Shown here piece after piece: positions 1 to 5,396 of a DNA stretch of 14,358 bases. The number at the start of each line of letters is the position of its first letter. The stretch's first letter is position 1. The notes under the pieces were generated by a model. It saw nothing but the letters and a program-made list of their open reading frames with translations, had not been told where the DNA came from and made no database searches. Location: assembly GCA_030039105.1 (NCBI GenBank), contig JASHQO010000166.1, forward strand, positions 1 to 14,358, written 5' to 3'. Origin of the DNA: Xanthobacteraceae bacterium. GTDB lineage: Bacteria > Pseudomonadota > Alphaproteobacteria > Rhizobiales > Xanthobacteraceae. A program made the translations under genes and the position numbers.

Positions 1-317
1 TCGAAGGCTTGTCGCAACTGCTCAAGACCGTGGAGTCGGTGCGGGCGCAGCTCAATCCCGATCTCGCCATCCACGGCGTCGTGCTGACCATGTTCGACGC
101 GCGCAACAATTTGTCGGGCCAGGTCGTCGCCGACGTCCGCGAGTTCATGGGCCCGAAGGTCTACGACACCGTGATTCCGCGCAACGTGCGCGTCTCCGAG
201 GCGCCGTCCTACGGCAAGCCGGTATTGGTCTACGATCTCAAATGCAGCGGCAGCGAAGCCTATCTGCGGCTCGCCACCGAAATCATCCAGCGCGAAAAAC
301 AATTGCTCGCCGGTTGA
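1..317 (+). CDS. parA: ParA chromosome-partitioning ATPase, C-terminal part (5' end outside window)
   Basis: The reading frame is open from the left edge (first full codon at base 3) to a TGA at 315-317, so about 105 C-terminal residues are visible. They read as the end of a Soj/ParA Walker-type ATPase: an LEGLSQLLKTV-like stretch, then GVVLTMFDARNNLS (the switch-like strand before the nucleotide-base-binding region), then VIPRNVRVSEAPSYGKPV, which is highly characteristic of chromosomal ParA. ParA uses ATP-dependent DNA binding to move ParB-parS complexes apart. The Walker A and B motifs lie upstream of the window. The gene is followed directly by parB, as in most alphaproteobacterial chromosomes. 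The ATG at base 9 is internal and not the true start. Confidence 0.95.
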   Translation, partial: EGLSQLLKTVESVRAQLNPDLAIHGVVLTMFDARNNLSGQVVADVREFMGPKVYDTVIPRNVRVSEAPSYGKPVLVYDLKCSGSEAYLRLATEIIQREKQLLAG

Positions 318-393
318 AACGCGATTGTGCGGTGCCGACGGCAACAAAGAAACGTGGGAATTCGGCGTGACTGAACATCCAGGGAAGGCGGCG

Positions 394-1278
394 ATGGCGG
401 ATGACGCAGCGCGATCGCGGTTGGGACGCGGCCTTGCCGCGTTGATGGGCGACGTCGGCGCCGAAAGCTCGGTCGACCGTCCGCGCGGCCAACGCAAGCT
501 GCCGACCGGTGCGTTGCGGCCGAACGCGCGCAATCCGCGGCGCATGTTCACCAATGCCGAGCTCGACGAGCTGACCACCTCGCTGCGCGAGCGCGGCATC
601 ATCCAGCCCATCGTGGCGCGGCCGGTGCGCGGCGTGCCCGACGCTTATGAGATCATCGCCGGCGAACGGCGCTGGCGCGCGGCGCAACGTGCCGGTCTGC
701 ATGAGGTGCCCGTCGTCATCGTCGAGGCGAGCGACGAAGAGGCGCTGCAGCTCGCGATCGTCGAGAACGTGCAGCGCGCCGATCTCAATCCGCTCGAAGA
801 GGCGGAAGGCTATCGCGCGCTGATCCGCGATTTCGCCCACAGCCAGGACGACGTCGCCAAGATCGTCGGCAAGAGCCGCAGCCATGTCGCCAACGCGCTG
901 CGGCTGCAGACGCTGCCCGACGGGGTCAAGGAGCACATCCGGTCCGGCCGTCTGAGCGCCGGTCACGCCCGCGCGCTCGTGGGCCATCACGATGCCGAGC
1001 GCCTGGCGGAGGAGATCGTCACGCGTGGTCTCAACGTGCGTCAGGTCGAAGAGATCGTGCGCGCGATCGCAAGCGGTGCCGGAAAATCGCCGGCGAAAGC
1101 GCCCAAATCATCGGCCCACAAGGGCGCCGACACGCTGGCCATGGAAAAGCGCTTGTCCGACGCGCTGGGCCTGGTCGTCAGCATCGACCATCGCGGCGAA
1201 AGCGGTGTCGTCAGCATCCGCTATCGCAATCTCGATCAGCTCGACGACCTGGCGCAACGGTTGCAGAACAAGCACTGA
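394..1278 (+). CDS. parB: ParB chromosome-partitioning protein (CTPase, parS-binding)
   Basis: ParB binds parS sites, spreads as a CTP-dependent sliding clamp and stimulates ParA. The proposed start (ATG 394) has a strong Shine-Dalgarno AGGGAAGG at 381-388 and gives 294 aa, the usual length for chromosomal ParB. An upstream ATG at 325 and GTG at 367 are in frame but have no comparable ribosome site. The N-terminal SRLGRGLAAL is the ParA-stimulating segment. GERRWRA at residues 90-96 and ENVQRADL near 124-131 are the conserved CTP-binding ParB boxes. A helix-turn-helix follows in DDVAKIVGKSRSHVANALRL, then an Ala/Lys/Ser-rich linker and a C-terminal dimerisation domain. It lies 76 bases after parA, so cotranscription is likely. 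No parS-like GTTTCACGTGAAAC palindrome was seen in the window. Confidence 0.97.
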   Translation: MADDAARSRLGRGLAALMGDVGAESSVDRPRGQRKLPTGALRPNARNPRRMFTNAELDELTTSLRERGIIQPIVARPVRGVPDAYEIIAGERRWRAAQRAGLHEVPVVIVEASDEEALQLAIVENVQRADLNPLEEAEGYRALIRDFAHSQDDVAKIVGKSRSHVANALRLQTLPDGVKEHIRSGRLSAGHARALVGHHDAERLAEEIVTRGLNVRQVEEIVRAIASGAGKSPAKAPKSSAHKGADTLAMEKRLSDALGLVVSIDHRGESGVVSIRYRNLDQLDDLAQRLQNKH

Positions 1279-1286
1279 CACTAAAC

Positions 1287-1374
1287 CATCATGCCCGGCC
1301 TCGTGCCGGGCATCCACGTCTTGTTCGGCGCTAGTTCAAAGACGTGGATAGCCGGGACAAGCCCGGCCATGACG
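1287..1374. repeat. Large imperfect intergenic palindrome downstream of parB
   Basis: Two 36-base arms (1287-1322 and 1339-1374) are inverted copies of each other with 29 of 36 positions matching, including a perfect innermost 11 bp (ATCCACGTCTT), around a 16-base spacer. Each arm itself carries a smaller CCCGGC...GCCGGG palindrome. Read in either direction the arm encodes MPGLVPGIHV-like or MAGLVPAIHV-like peptides. From memory these are frequent spurious hypothetical proteins in Bradyrhizobium relatives, marking a dispersed repeat family rather than a gene. It sits between the convergent parB and the small minus-strand gene, so it may also act as a bidirectional terminator. No transposase or target duplication was seen. 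Confidence 0.8.
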
Positions 1375-1452
1375 GCTTCTGGAATCATCAAACCCACAAC
1401 GCGGTTTAGACAGACAGCCGCTATCGGCACTTCAAATAAGAATGCCGGAGCC

Positions 1453-1677
1453 TTATCGCCTTTTCTTTTTCTTTGCGAAGATCGCGTTCCAGTTTTCCCT
1501 GTAGGCGGCGCTGACCGGTTTCTGGCCTTCGCCCCGGCTGTAGCCTGCGGGGGCCGCGCCGGAGGCCTCGCTGCTCGCGGTCTTGGCTGCGGCTTCGCCT
1601 GACGTGCTTTTATCTTTCGTGGCGGCCTCACTCTTTGGAGCGGGATCGGCTTTGGGGGTCTTGGTATCGCTGGTCAT
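1453..1677 (-). CDS. Small hypothetical protein with Lys/Arg-rich C-terminal tail
   Basis: This is a 74-residue protein of unknown function. The ATG at 1677-1675 is preceded by AGGA about 7 bases upstream. The longer in-frame extension runs through repeat palindromes and looks non-coding, so the short form is preferred. The N-terminal two thirds are low complexity (Ala, Ser, Lys, Glu, Thr; probably disordered). The C-terminal third is more distinctive: SRGEGQKPVSAAYRENWNAI followed by FAKKKKRR. I recall similar small proteins ending in an AYRxNWNAIFxKKK motif in alphaproteobacterial genomes, but cannot name the family. No signal peptide or membrane segment is visible. The basic tail could bind nucleic acid, but this is a guess. 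It is convergent with parB across the palindrome. Confidence 0.6.
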   Translation of the reverse strand: MTSDTKTPKADPAPKSEAATKDKSTSGEAAAKTASSEASGAAPAGYSRGEGQKPVSAAYRENWNAIFAKKKKRR

Positions 1678-1732
1678 CGTCTGTCCTGAGTGCCGGCCTT
1701 GAGCGGGGAAGCACTGAGCTTGTTTCCCGAAT

Positions 1733-1759
1733 GCGGTGCAGCACGAAGTGGTGCACCGC
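1733..1759. repeat. Hairpin-forming intergenic repeat (12-bp stem, one mismatch)
   Basis: GCGGTGCAGCAC at 1733-1744 faces GTGGTGCACCGC at 1748-1759 with a single mismatch and a three-base loop. It is followed by GATCCGGGATC, itself a short palindrome. Nothing coding overlaps it convincingly. Similar GCGGTGCAGCAC-type hairpins recur between genes in Bradyrhizobium relatives as far as I recall. Confidence 0.65.
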
Positions 1760-1806
1760 TGATCCGGGATCGCAAAAGTCTCCGAGCTTGAAACGATCCC
1801 GGTTCT

Positions 1807-1873
1807 GCAGCGCAGCCCCCTCCCAATCCCTCCCCCGCTTGCGGGGGAGGGCAGGGTGGGGGTGCTGCGCTGC
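1807..1873. repeat. Nested palindromic repeat with CCCTCCCCCGC core
   Basis: The core is a perfect 11-bp inverted repeat with a two-base centre: CCCTCCCCCGC (1828-1838), TT, GCGGGGGAGGG (1841-1851). It is nested inside a second perfect 10-bp inverted repeat, GCAGCGCAGC (1807-1816) against GCTGCGCTGC (1864-1873). The CCCTCCCCCGCTTGCGGGGGAGGG type is a well-known intergenic element in many Alphaproteobacteria, and its translations (TLPSPASGGG, HPALPRKRGR) often produce false hypothetical ORFs. It lies just downstream of the comE-like stop codon, so it probably ends that transcript as a stem-loop, although no T-run follows. Confidence 0.75.
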
Positions 1874-1895
1874 GCCCGGGAAACGCGAGCAAGTC

Positions 1896-2459
1896 TCAGC
1901 GCGCCTGCCACAGCTCCCTGAACGCCTTGCGCTTGGCCGGATCGTACAGGCTCTCGTAATCGTATTTGAGCGGCTTCGACGGCTCGACGTGGAGCGTGGC
2001 GAACACCGGTCCTTGCTGTTCGAGCACGTGGCCGATTTGCTGCTCGAACATGCGCAGGTCGGAAAAGTCGTAAGTGGCCTTGTAGCCCGCCGACTTTGCC
2101 ATGGCGGCGAAATCAACCTTCGGATTTGGAATCGGATGGCCGCCGTTGGCCTCGTAGGTGTCGTTGTGGGCGACGAAGTGAACGAGGTTTTTTGGCGCTG
2201 CGGCCGCGATCGTCACCAGGCTGCCGAGGTTCATCAGAAGGCTGCCGTCGCCCTGCAGCACGACGACGCGCTTGTCGGGGCGGCCGAGCGCGAGGCCCAG
2301 GCCGTGCGATGAGTCGAGGCCCATGGCGCCGATCGACAGATAGTTGAGCGGCCGCGGGCTGACCTCGACCCAATCGACGGCCGAGCTATAGGTCGCCACC
2401 ACCGCCTGGTCGGTGACGTGCCGTGCCAGGATGCGGAAACATTGGTCGCGCTTCATCAT
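1896..2459 (-). CDS. Thiamine-diphosphate decarboxylase, beta subunit (sulfopyruvate/phosphonopyruvate decarboxylase-like)
   Basis: This 187-residue protein is the TPP-binding half of a two-subunit 2-oxoacid decarboxylase. SIGAMGLDSSHGLGLALG (residues 42-59) followed by GDGSLLMNLG (70-79) and HNDTYEANGG (98-107) is the GDG...N diphosphate/Mg2+-binding signature. The best fit is the ComE-type sulfopyruvate decarboxylase beta subunit, which together with ComD converts 3-sulfopyruvate to sulfoacetaldehyde. Phosphonopyruvate decarboxylase is a close relative, and substrate cannot be read from sequence. Its ATG overlaps the TGA of the upstream alpha gene in an ATGA arrangement, implying translational coupling and equal dosage. 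There is a second ATG directly after the first. No coenzyme M, taurine or phosphonate genes are nearby to settle the substrate. Confidence 0.85.
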   Translation of the reverse strand: MMKRDQCFRILARHVTDQAVVATYSSAVDWVEVSPRPLNYLSIGAMGLDSSHGLGLALGRPDKRVVVLQGDGSLLMNLGSLVTIAAAAPKNLVHFVAHNDTYEANGGHPIPNPKVDFAAMAKSAGYKATYDFSDLRMFEQQIGHVLEQQGPVFATLHVEPSKPLKYDYESLYDPAKRKAFRELWQAR

Positions 2460-2998
2460 GACTGTTTGGGACTCCGCCCGATCAGCAACGCCACGGGATG
2501 CGACTCGGCATAGGCCTTGTCGATCGCCGGCTTGATTTGCGCGATATCGGTATCGACGCTGAGCAGATGATGGGCGATGCCCATGTCGTCGAGGATCGGC
2601 TCGACGATGCGCACGCCGTAACGCGGCGATTGCCTCGGCGCCTTCTCCGGGTCGTGCTGCAATAGGCCGATCATCATGCAGATCGGCTGCTTGTACTCGA
2701 CGGCGACGCCGCGAATGGCGTTGATCGAGTCGAGAAAGCCGGTGTGCTGGATGAGGGTCAGCGCGCGTTTGCCGCTATAGGCAAGGCCGGTGGCGATGCC
2801 GATGCATTCGTCTTCCTTGCAGACGCGAATGAGGCGCAGATCCTTGTCCTTGGCGATCGGCGCCAACAGGCCGGCGCTGGTGACGATGTCGGGTACCGAA
2901 AGAATGTATTCGATGCCGCTCGCCTTGATCGCCGCAATGATGCCGGCGCCATTGAGGACGCGCGCTGCAGCTTCGGCACGCGTTGCAGTTGCTTCCAT
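2456..2998 (-). CDS. Thiamine-diphosphate decarboxylase, alpha subunit (sulfopyruvate/phosphonopyruvate decarboxylase-like)
   Basis: This 180-residue protein is the pyrimidine-binding half of the same enzyme. VCKEDECIGIATGLAYSGKR (residues 59-78) is the Glu-containing motif of the PYR domain; Glu62 (or Glu64) should be the residue that activates the thiamine ring. IQHTGFLDSINAIRG (83-97) is the following conserved segment in ComD-like proteins. The start ATG has GGGAG six bases upstream on the minus strand. Together alpha and beta (about 367 residues) cover the two TPP half-domains of a full decarboxylase, without the central domain of large TPP enzymes, as expected for ComDE. The gene is divergent from the MBL hydrolase gene across 132 bases. 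The cytoplasmic active site would lie at the alpha-beta interface (family knowledge). Confidence 0.85.
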   Translation of the reverse strand: MEATATRAEAAARVLNGAGIIAAIKASGIEYILSVPDIVTSAGLLAPIAKDKDLRLIRVCKEDECIGIATGLAYSGKRALTLIQHTGFLDSINAIRGVAVEYKQPICMMIGLLQHDPEKAPRQSPRYGVRIVEPILDDMGIAHHLLSVDTDIAQIKPAIDKAYAESHPVALLIGRSPKQS

Positions 2999-3077
2999 CG
3001 TACGCTCCCATCCCCCGCAGCAAGCGTAGCCGCGCCGGGAGATTGGTCAATCCGGCTCACCGCCTCGCATGGCTGGA

Positions 3078-3107
3078 TTGACACGGGTTGCGCGCGGCCA
3101 CTCTAAT
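3078..3107 (+). promoter_or_regulatory. Predicted sigma70 promoter for the MBL hydrolase gene
   Basis: A perfect -35 TTGACA at 3078-3083 and a -10 TCTAAT at 3102-3107 (5 of 6) are separated by 18 bases. Transcription would start near 3114, leaving a leader of under 20 bases before the ATG at 3131. There is no clear Shine-Dalgarno. A four-codon open frame starts at ATG 3120 and its TGA overlaps the gene's ATG, which might aid initiation. Confidence 0.5.
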
Positions 3108-3130
3108 CGGTCCCCGCCGATGGATCGCCA

Positions 3131-3928
3131 ATGACCGCAGAGCTGCCACGTTATGAAATTCTCGCCGTGCGCTACGGCACATCGAGCGCGCGGCCGGCGA
3201 GCCAGAATTTCATCATGTCCGACGGCCATGACGGGCCGATGCCGATGGATTTCTATATCTGGGTGATCCGCGGCGAGGGCCGCACCGTCGTGGTCGATAC
3301 CGGATTTTCCTCGGCCGCTTCGAGCCGGCGCAATCGCCAGTTCGTGCATGCGCCGGCCGAGGCGCTGGCCCAGGCCGGCGTCGATCCGGCGACGGTGGGC
3401 GACGTCGTCATCACGCACCTGCATTGGGATCATTCCGGCAACATGGATTTGTTCGCCAACGCCACGTTCCACATCCAGGACCGCGAGATGGCGCAGGCCA
3501 CCGGCCGCTGCATCTGCCACAAATGGTTCCGTCGCCAATCCGAGGTCGACGACGTGGTGGCGCTGGTGAAAAACCTCTATGCCGGCCGCGTCACGTTCCA
3601 CGATGGCGAGGGCACCGTGGCGCCCGGCGTCACCGTGCATCTGGTCGGCGGCCATACCGGCGGCCTGCAGATCGTGCGCGTCAACACCGCGCGCGGCGCC
3701 GTGGTGCTGGCGAGCGACGCGGTGCACTACTGGCAGAATCTCGCCGAGCAGAATCCGTTTCCGCCCACGAACGTCATGGCTGCGCTGGAAGCGTTCCGCA
3801 AAGTCGAAGACCTAGCCGGAGATCGCGACCGCATCATTCCCGGCCACGACCCGCTGGTGCTCAGCCGCTTCCCGCCGCTGCGCGGCAATCTCGACATCGT
3901 GCGGGTCGATCTGGCGCCGGTTGCGTAA
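3131..3928 (+). CDS. Metallo-beta-lactamase-fold hydrolase, N-acyl-homoserine-lactonase family
   Basis: The 265-residue protein has the complete zinc-ligand set of the MBL superfamily: THLHWDH (His96, His98, Asp100, His101), His175 in GGHTGG, Asp196 in ASDAVHY and His239 in IPGHD. Length, the early DTGF (residues 56-59) and the HLHWDHSGN context match the AiiA/AttM-like lactonase family, which opens the ring of homoserine lactones or other lactones in the cytoplasm. Many members are not true quorum-quenching enzymes, and no luxI/luxR genes are present here, so the substrate is uncertain. No signal peptide is visible. It is divergent from the two-subunit decarboxylase, so a shared pathway or regulator is possible but unproven. 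Confidence 0.85.
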   Translation: MTAELPRYEILAVRYGTSSARPASQNFIMSDGHDGPMPMDFYIWVIRGEGRTVVVDTGFSSAASSRRNRQFVHAPAEALAQAGVDPATVGDVVITHLHWDHSGNMDLFANATFHIQDREMAQATGRCICHKWFRRQSEVDDVVALVKNLYAGRVTFHDGEGTVAPGVTVHLVGGHTGGLQIVRVNTARGAVVLASDAVHYWQNLAEQNPFPPTNVMAALEAFRKVEDLAGDRDRIIPGHDPLVLSRFPPLRGNLDIVRVDLAPVA

Positions 3929-3965
3929 CCGGCGGGCGGCGACGTAGCCTTTTGCGTGTGGATAC

Positions 3966-3998
3966 TTGATATTGGACAGTTCTGAGCTACATTGTAGC
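3966..3998 (+). promoter_or_regulatory. Promoter and candidate operator of the toxin-antitoxin module
   Basis: A -35-like TTGATA (3966-3971) and a -10-like TACATT (3988-3993) are 16 bases apart. A perfect inverted repeat GCTACA-T-TGTAGC (3986-3998) covers the -10. Type II antitoxins of the RelB/DinJ family bind such short palindromes through their ribbon-helix-helix domain and repress their own operon, so this is the likely autoregulatory site. Confidence 0.55.
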
Positions 3999-4013
3999 CC
4001 AGAGGAAACCGCT

Positions 4014-4277
4014 ATGACGGAAAATGCAGTAGTTCGCGCTCGTATTGACGAACGCATCAAGAATGAAGCTGCGGCCGTCCTGGGTGCTATGGGTCTGACT
4101 GTATCAGATGCGTTCCGTCTTTTGATGGTGCGCATTGCTAAGGAAAAGGCGCTGCCCTTCGAGCCGCTTGTCCCCAATGACGAGACGGTCGAAGCCATGA
4201 AAGCCGCACGTCGCGGCGAAGTCATTACCGCCGGCTCTCCCGATGAGCTCGTGGCGAGCCTGAATGAGGACGATTAG
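4014..4277 (+). CDS. RelB/DinJ-family antitoxin
   Basis: This is an 87-residue antitoxin. The ATG at 4014 has a good Shine-Dalgarno (AGAGGA, 4001-4006); an upstream in-frame ATG at 3966 lies inside the promoter and is rejected. Residues 4-45 (NAVVRARIDERIKNEAAAVL then GLTVSDAFRLLMVRIAKEK) form the ribbon-helix-helix DNA-binding and dimerisation domain typical of RelB/DinJ. The remaining half (PFEPLVPNDETVEAMKAARR onward) is the flexible toxin-wrapping region. It neutralises the downstream YafQ-like toxin, with which it overlaps by 14 bases, and probably represses the operon through the palindrome at 3986-3998. Base composition is visibly less GC-rich than the flanking genes, consistent with acquisition by transfer. 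Confidence 0.9.
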   Translation: MTENAVVRARIDERIKNEAAAVLGAMGLTVSDAFRLLMVRIAKEKALPFEPLVPNDETVEAMKAARRGEVITAGSPDELVASLNEDD

Positions 4278-4545
4278 GTACACCAATCGGTTCAAGCGGG
4301 ATTACAAGCGCGAAAAAGCCGGTCGACATGGCAAGGCGCTTGATGCCGAATTGACCGAGATTATACGGCTGCTTGCATCAGATACGCCGCCGCCGCGCCG
4401 CAATTTCGATCATCCATTATCAGGCGAATGGCGCGATCACCGTGACTGTCATGTACGGCCCGATCTTATACTCATCTATCGGAAGCCGGACGAGACGTAT
4501 CTCGATCTGGTGCGGCTCGGTTCGCATAGCGAGCTTGGATTTTAA
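4264..4545 (+). CDS. YafQ-family toxin (ribosome-dependent mRNA endonuclease)
   Basis: This 93-residue RelE-superfamily toxin starts at the ATG at 4264 inside the antitoxin gene (14-base overlap in a different frame), the usual translational coupling. The YafQ signature is intact: His50 in DHPLSGEW, His63 in CHVRPD, Asp67, His88 in RLGSHSEL and terminal Phe93. These match the catalytic His50, His63, Asp67, His87 and Phe91 of E. coli YafQ. The residue after Asp67 is Leu where E. coli has Trp68, a possible effect on activity. YafQ cuts mRNA in the ribosomal A site and halts growth when the antitoxin is degraded. With all catalytic histidines present the module looks functional. Confidence 0.9.
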   Translation: MRTIRYTNRFKRDYKREKAGRHGKALDAELTEIIRLLASDTPPPRRNFDHPLSGEWRDHRDCHVRPDLILIYRKPDETYLDLVRLGSHSELGF

Positions 4546-4615
4546 GCGAAGCTGCGGGCGCAAGCTGAGCGAGGAGTCGGGCTTATAGTAAAACGAGGTT
4601 GCAGTTGATAATTGA

Positions 4616-4808
4616 ATGAAGGCTATGGACCCATCCGAGAGATGCGCCGCTAATTTCCTCATCAAGCGAGGCTGTAAGAATGTGGTGTATGACGCGGGAT
4701 GGAAATGTGCCGCCAGATTTTCTAGCTGATGGGCATTTGGCTGTCGAAGTGCGACGACTCGATCAAACTTTGAATGCCGAAAGCTCAAACTTGGTGTTTG
4801 AACTTTAG
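4616..4808 (+). pseudogene. Frameshifted and truncated remnant of a hypothetical gene
   Basis: From ATG 4616 one frame reads MKAMDPSERCAANFLIKRGC then KNVVYDA and quickly hits a stop. Removing one G from the GGG at 4696-4698 joins it to a second frame reading DGNVPPDFLADGHLAVEVRR then LDQ, which ends at TAG 4806-4808. The joined peptide looks like the N-terminus of a conserved hypothetical protein (I recall proteins with a PPDFLxxGxIAVEVRRLNQN motif), cut off soon after that motif. No Shine-Dalgarno precedes the ATG, and a stop codon lies immediately upstream in frame. It is therefore a decayed fragment in the lower-GC island next to the toxin-antitoxin module. Confidence 0.6.
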
Positions 4809-4908
4809 GTGCGGGTCAATGCGCCGAACCTGTGATCTCCTACACCTCATGGTGAGACGCGCCCATCGCAGCCGAGAGGCGGCAGAGACGTAGGGCCGCG
4901 GGCTACAG
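4809..4908. other. Non-coding spacer with repeat-like sequence
   Basis: With the remnant before it, this completes a 363-base stretch (4546-4908) without an intact gene. It holds CACCTCATGGTG (a short 4-bp-stem palindrome) followed by an AGACGCGCC stretch. This resembles the CCTCATGGTGAG-type intergenic repeats of Bradyrhizobium relatives, but only part of such an element is present. I see no promoter, RNA gene or ORF here. Confidence 0.35.
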
Positions 4909-5373
4909 TTACTTTCGCCGCTCGCGCGCATCGTCGACGCGGTCGATCAGATCGTTGATGAGTGGGCTTGTCGCGAACGGCACCACGCGCACCGGCGCGC
5001 AGAATGCAACCTGGTCGCCGAAAATCGTCGGCCGGCGCAATGACAGCGTTACGCGGGGCGGGCTGGTTAAGGCGCTGTAGTTGACGTTTTTGATGTCGGC
5101 CAGATCGATGCGTTCCTGCCGATCGCGGTTTTTCACCACCAAGCTATCGCCATCCTCCCAGACTTCGTCGGCGAGGTCGAAAACGAACTTCTGCATGAAA
5201 TAGTAGCCGAAGCCCATCATGATGATCGGCATAATCAGAAATGGCAGCGCAGCCCGGTTCCACTGCGGAATCTGGAAGAAGGAAATGGCCAGAAACACCG
5301 CGAGGAAGCCGAACCAGATGACCGGAAAGACCCGCTTATAAAAGAACGTCCAGCCCGACGAGATGCGGCGCAT
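4909..5373 (-). CDS. Uncharacterised small membrane protein, two TM segments and a cytosolic beta-rich domain
   Basis: This is a 154-residue protein I cannot assign to a named family. Two hydrophobic segments are clear: about residues 15-33 (VFPVIWFGFLAVFLAISFF) and 42-61 (the LPFLIMPIIMMGFGYYF region). They are followed by a soluble C-terminal part with alternating hydrophobic strands (DEVWEDGDSLVVKNRDRQER, then IDLADIKNV) that resembles bacterial pleckstrin-homology-like domains (YdbT/bPH type), ending in a charged tail. The N-terminus begins SSGWTFFYKR with no cleavable signal. The gene starts 23 bases after the ispG stop on the same strand, so it is probably the distal gene of the ispG transcript, although a functional link is not evident. 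Confidence 0.75.
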   Translation of the reverse strand: MRRISSGWTFFYKRVFPVIWFGFLAVFLAISFFQIPQWNRAALPFLIMPIIMMGFGYYFMQKFVFDLADEVWEDGDSLVVKNRDRQERIDLADIKNVNYSALTSPPRVTLSLRRPTIFGDQVAFCAPVRVVPFATSPLINDLIDRVDDARERRK

Positions 5374-5396
5374 GGCGCGTCATCCGTTGTCGGACG

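Noticed and set aside
1281..1631. Open frames on both strands through the parB-downstream palindrome
   Set aside because: They encode the MPGLVPGIHV/MAGLVPAIHV peptides of a repeat element and overlap the better-supported small gene.
1..3130. parS centromere sites or a replication origin near parAB
   Set aside because: No GTTTCACGTGAAAC-like palindrome and no DnaA-box cluster was found by eye; such sites are probably outside the window.
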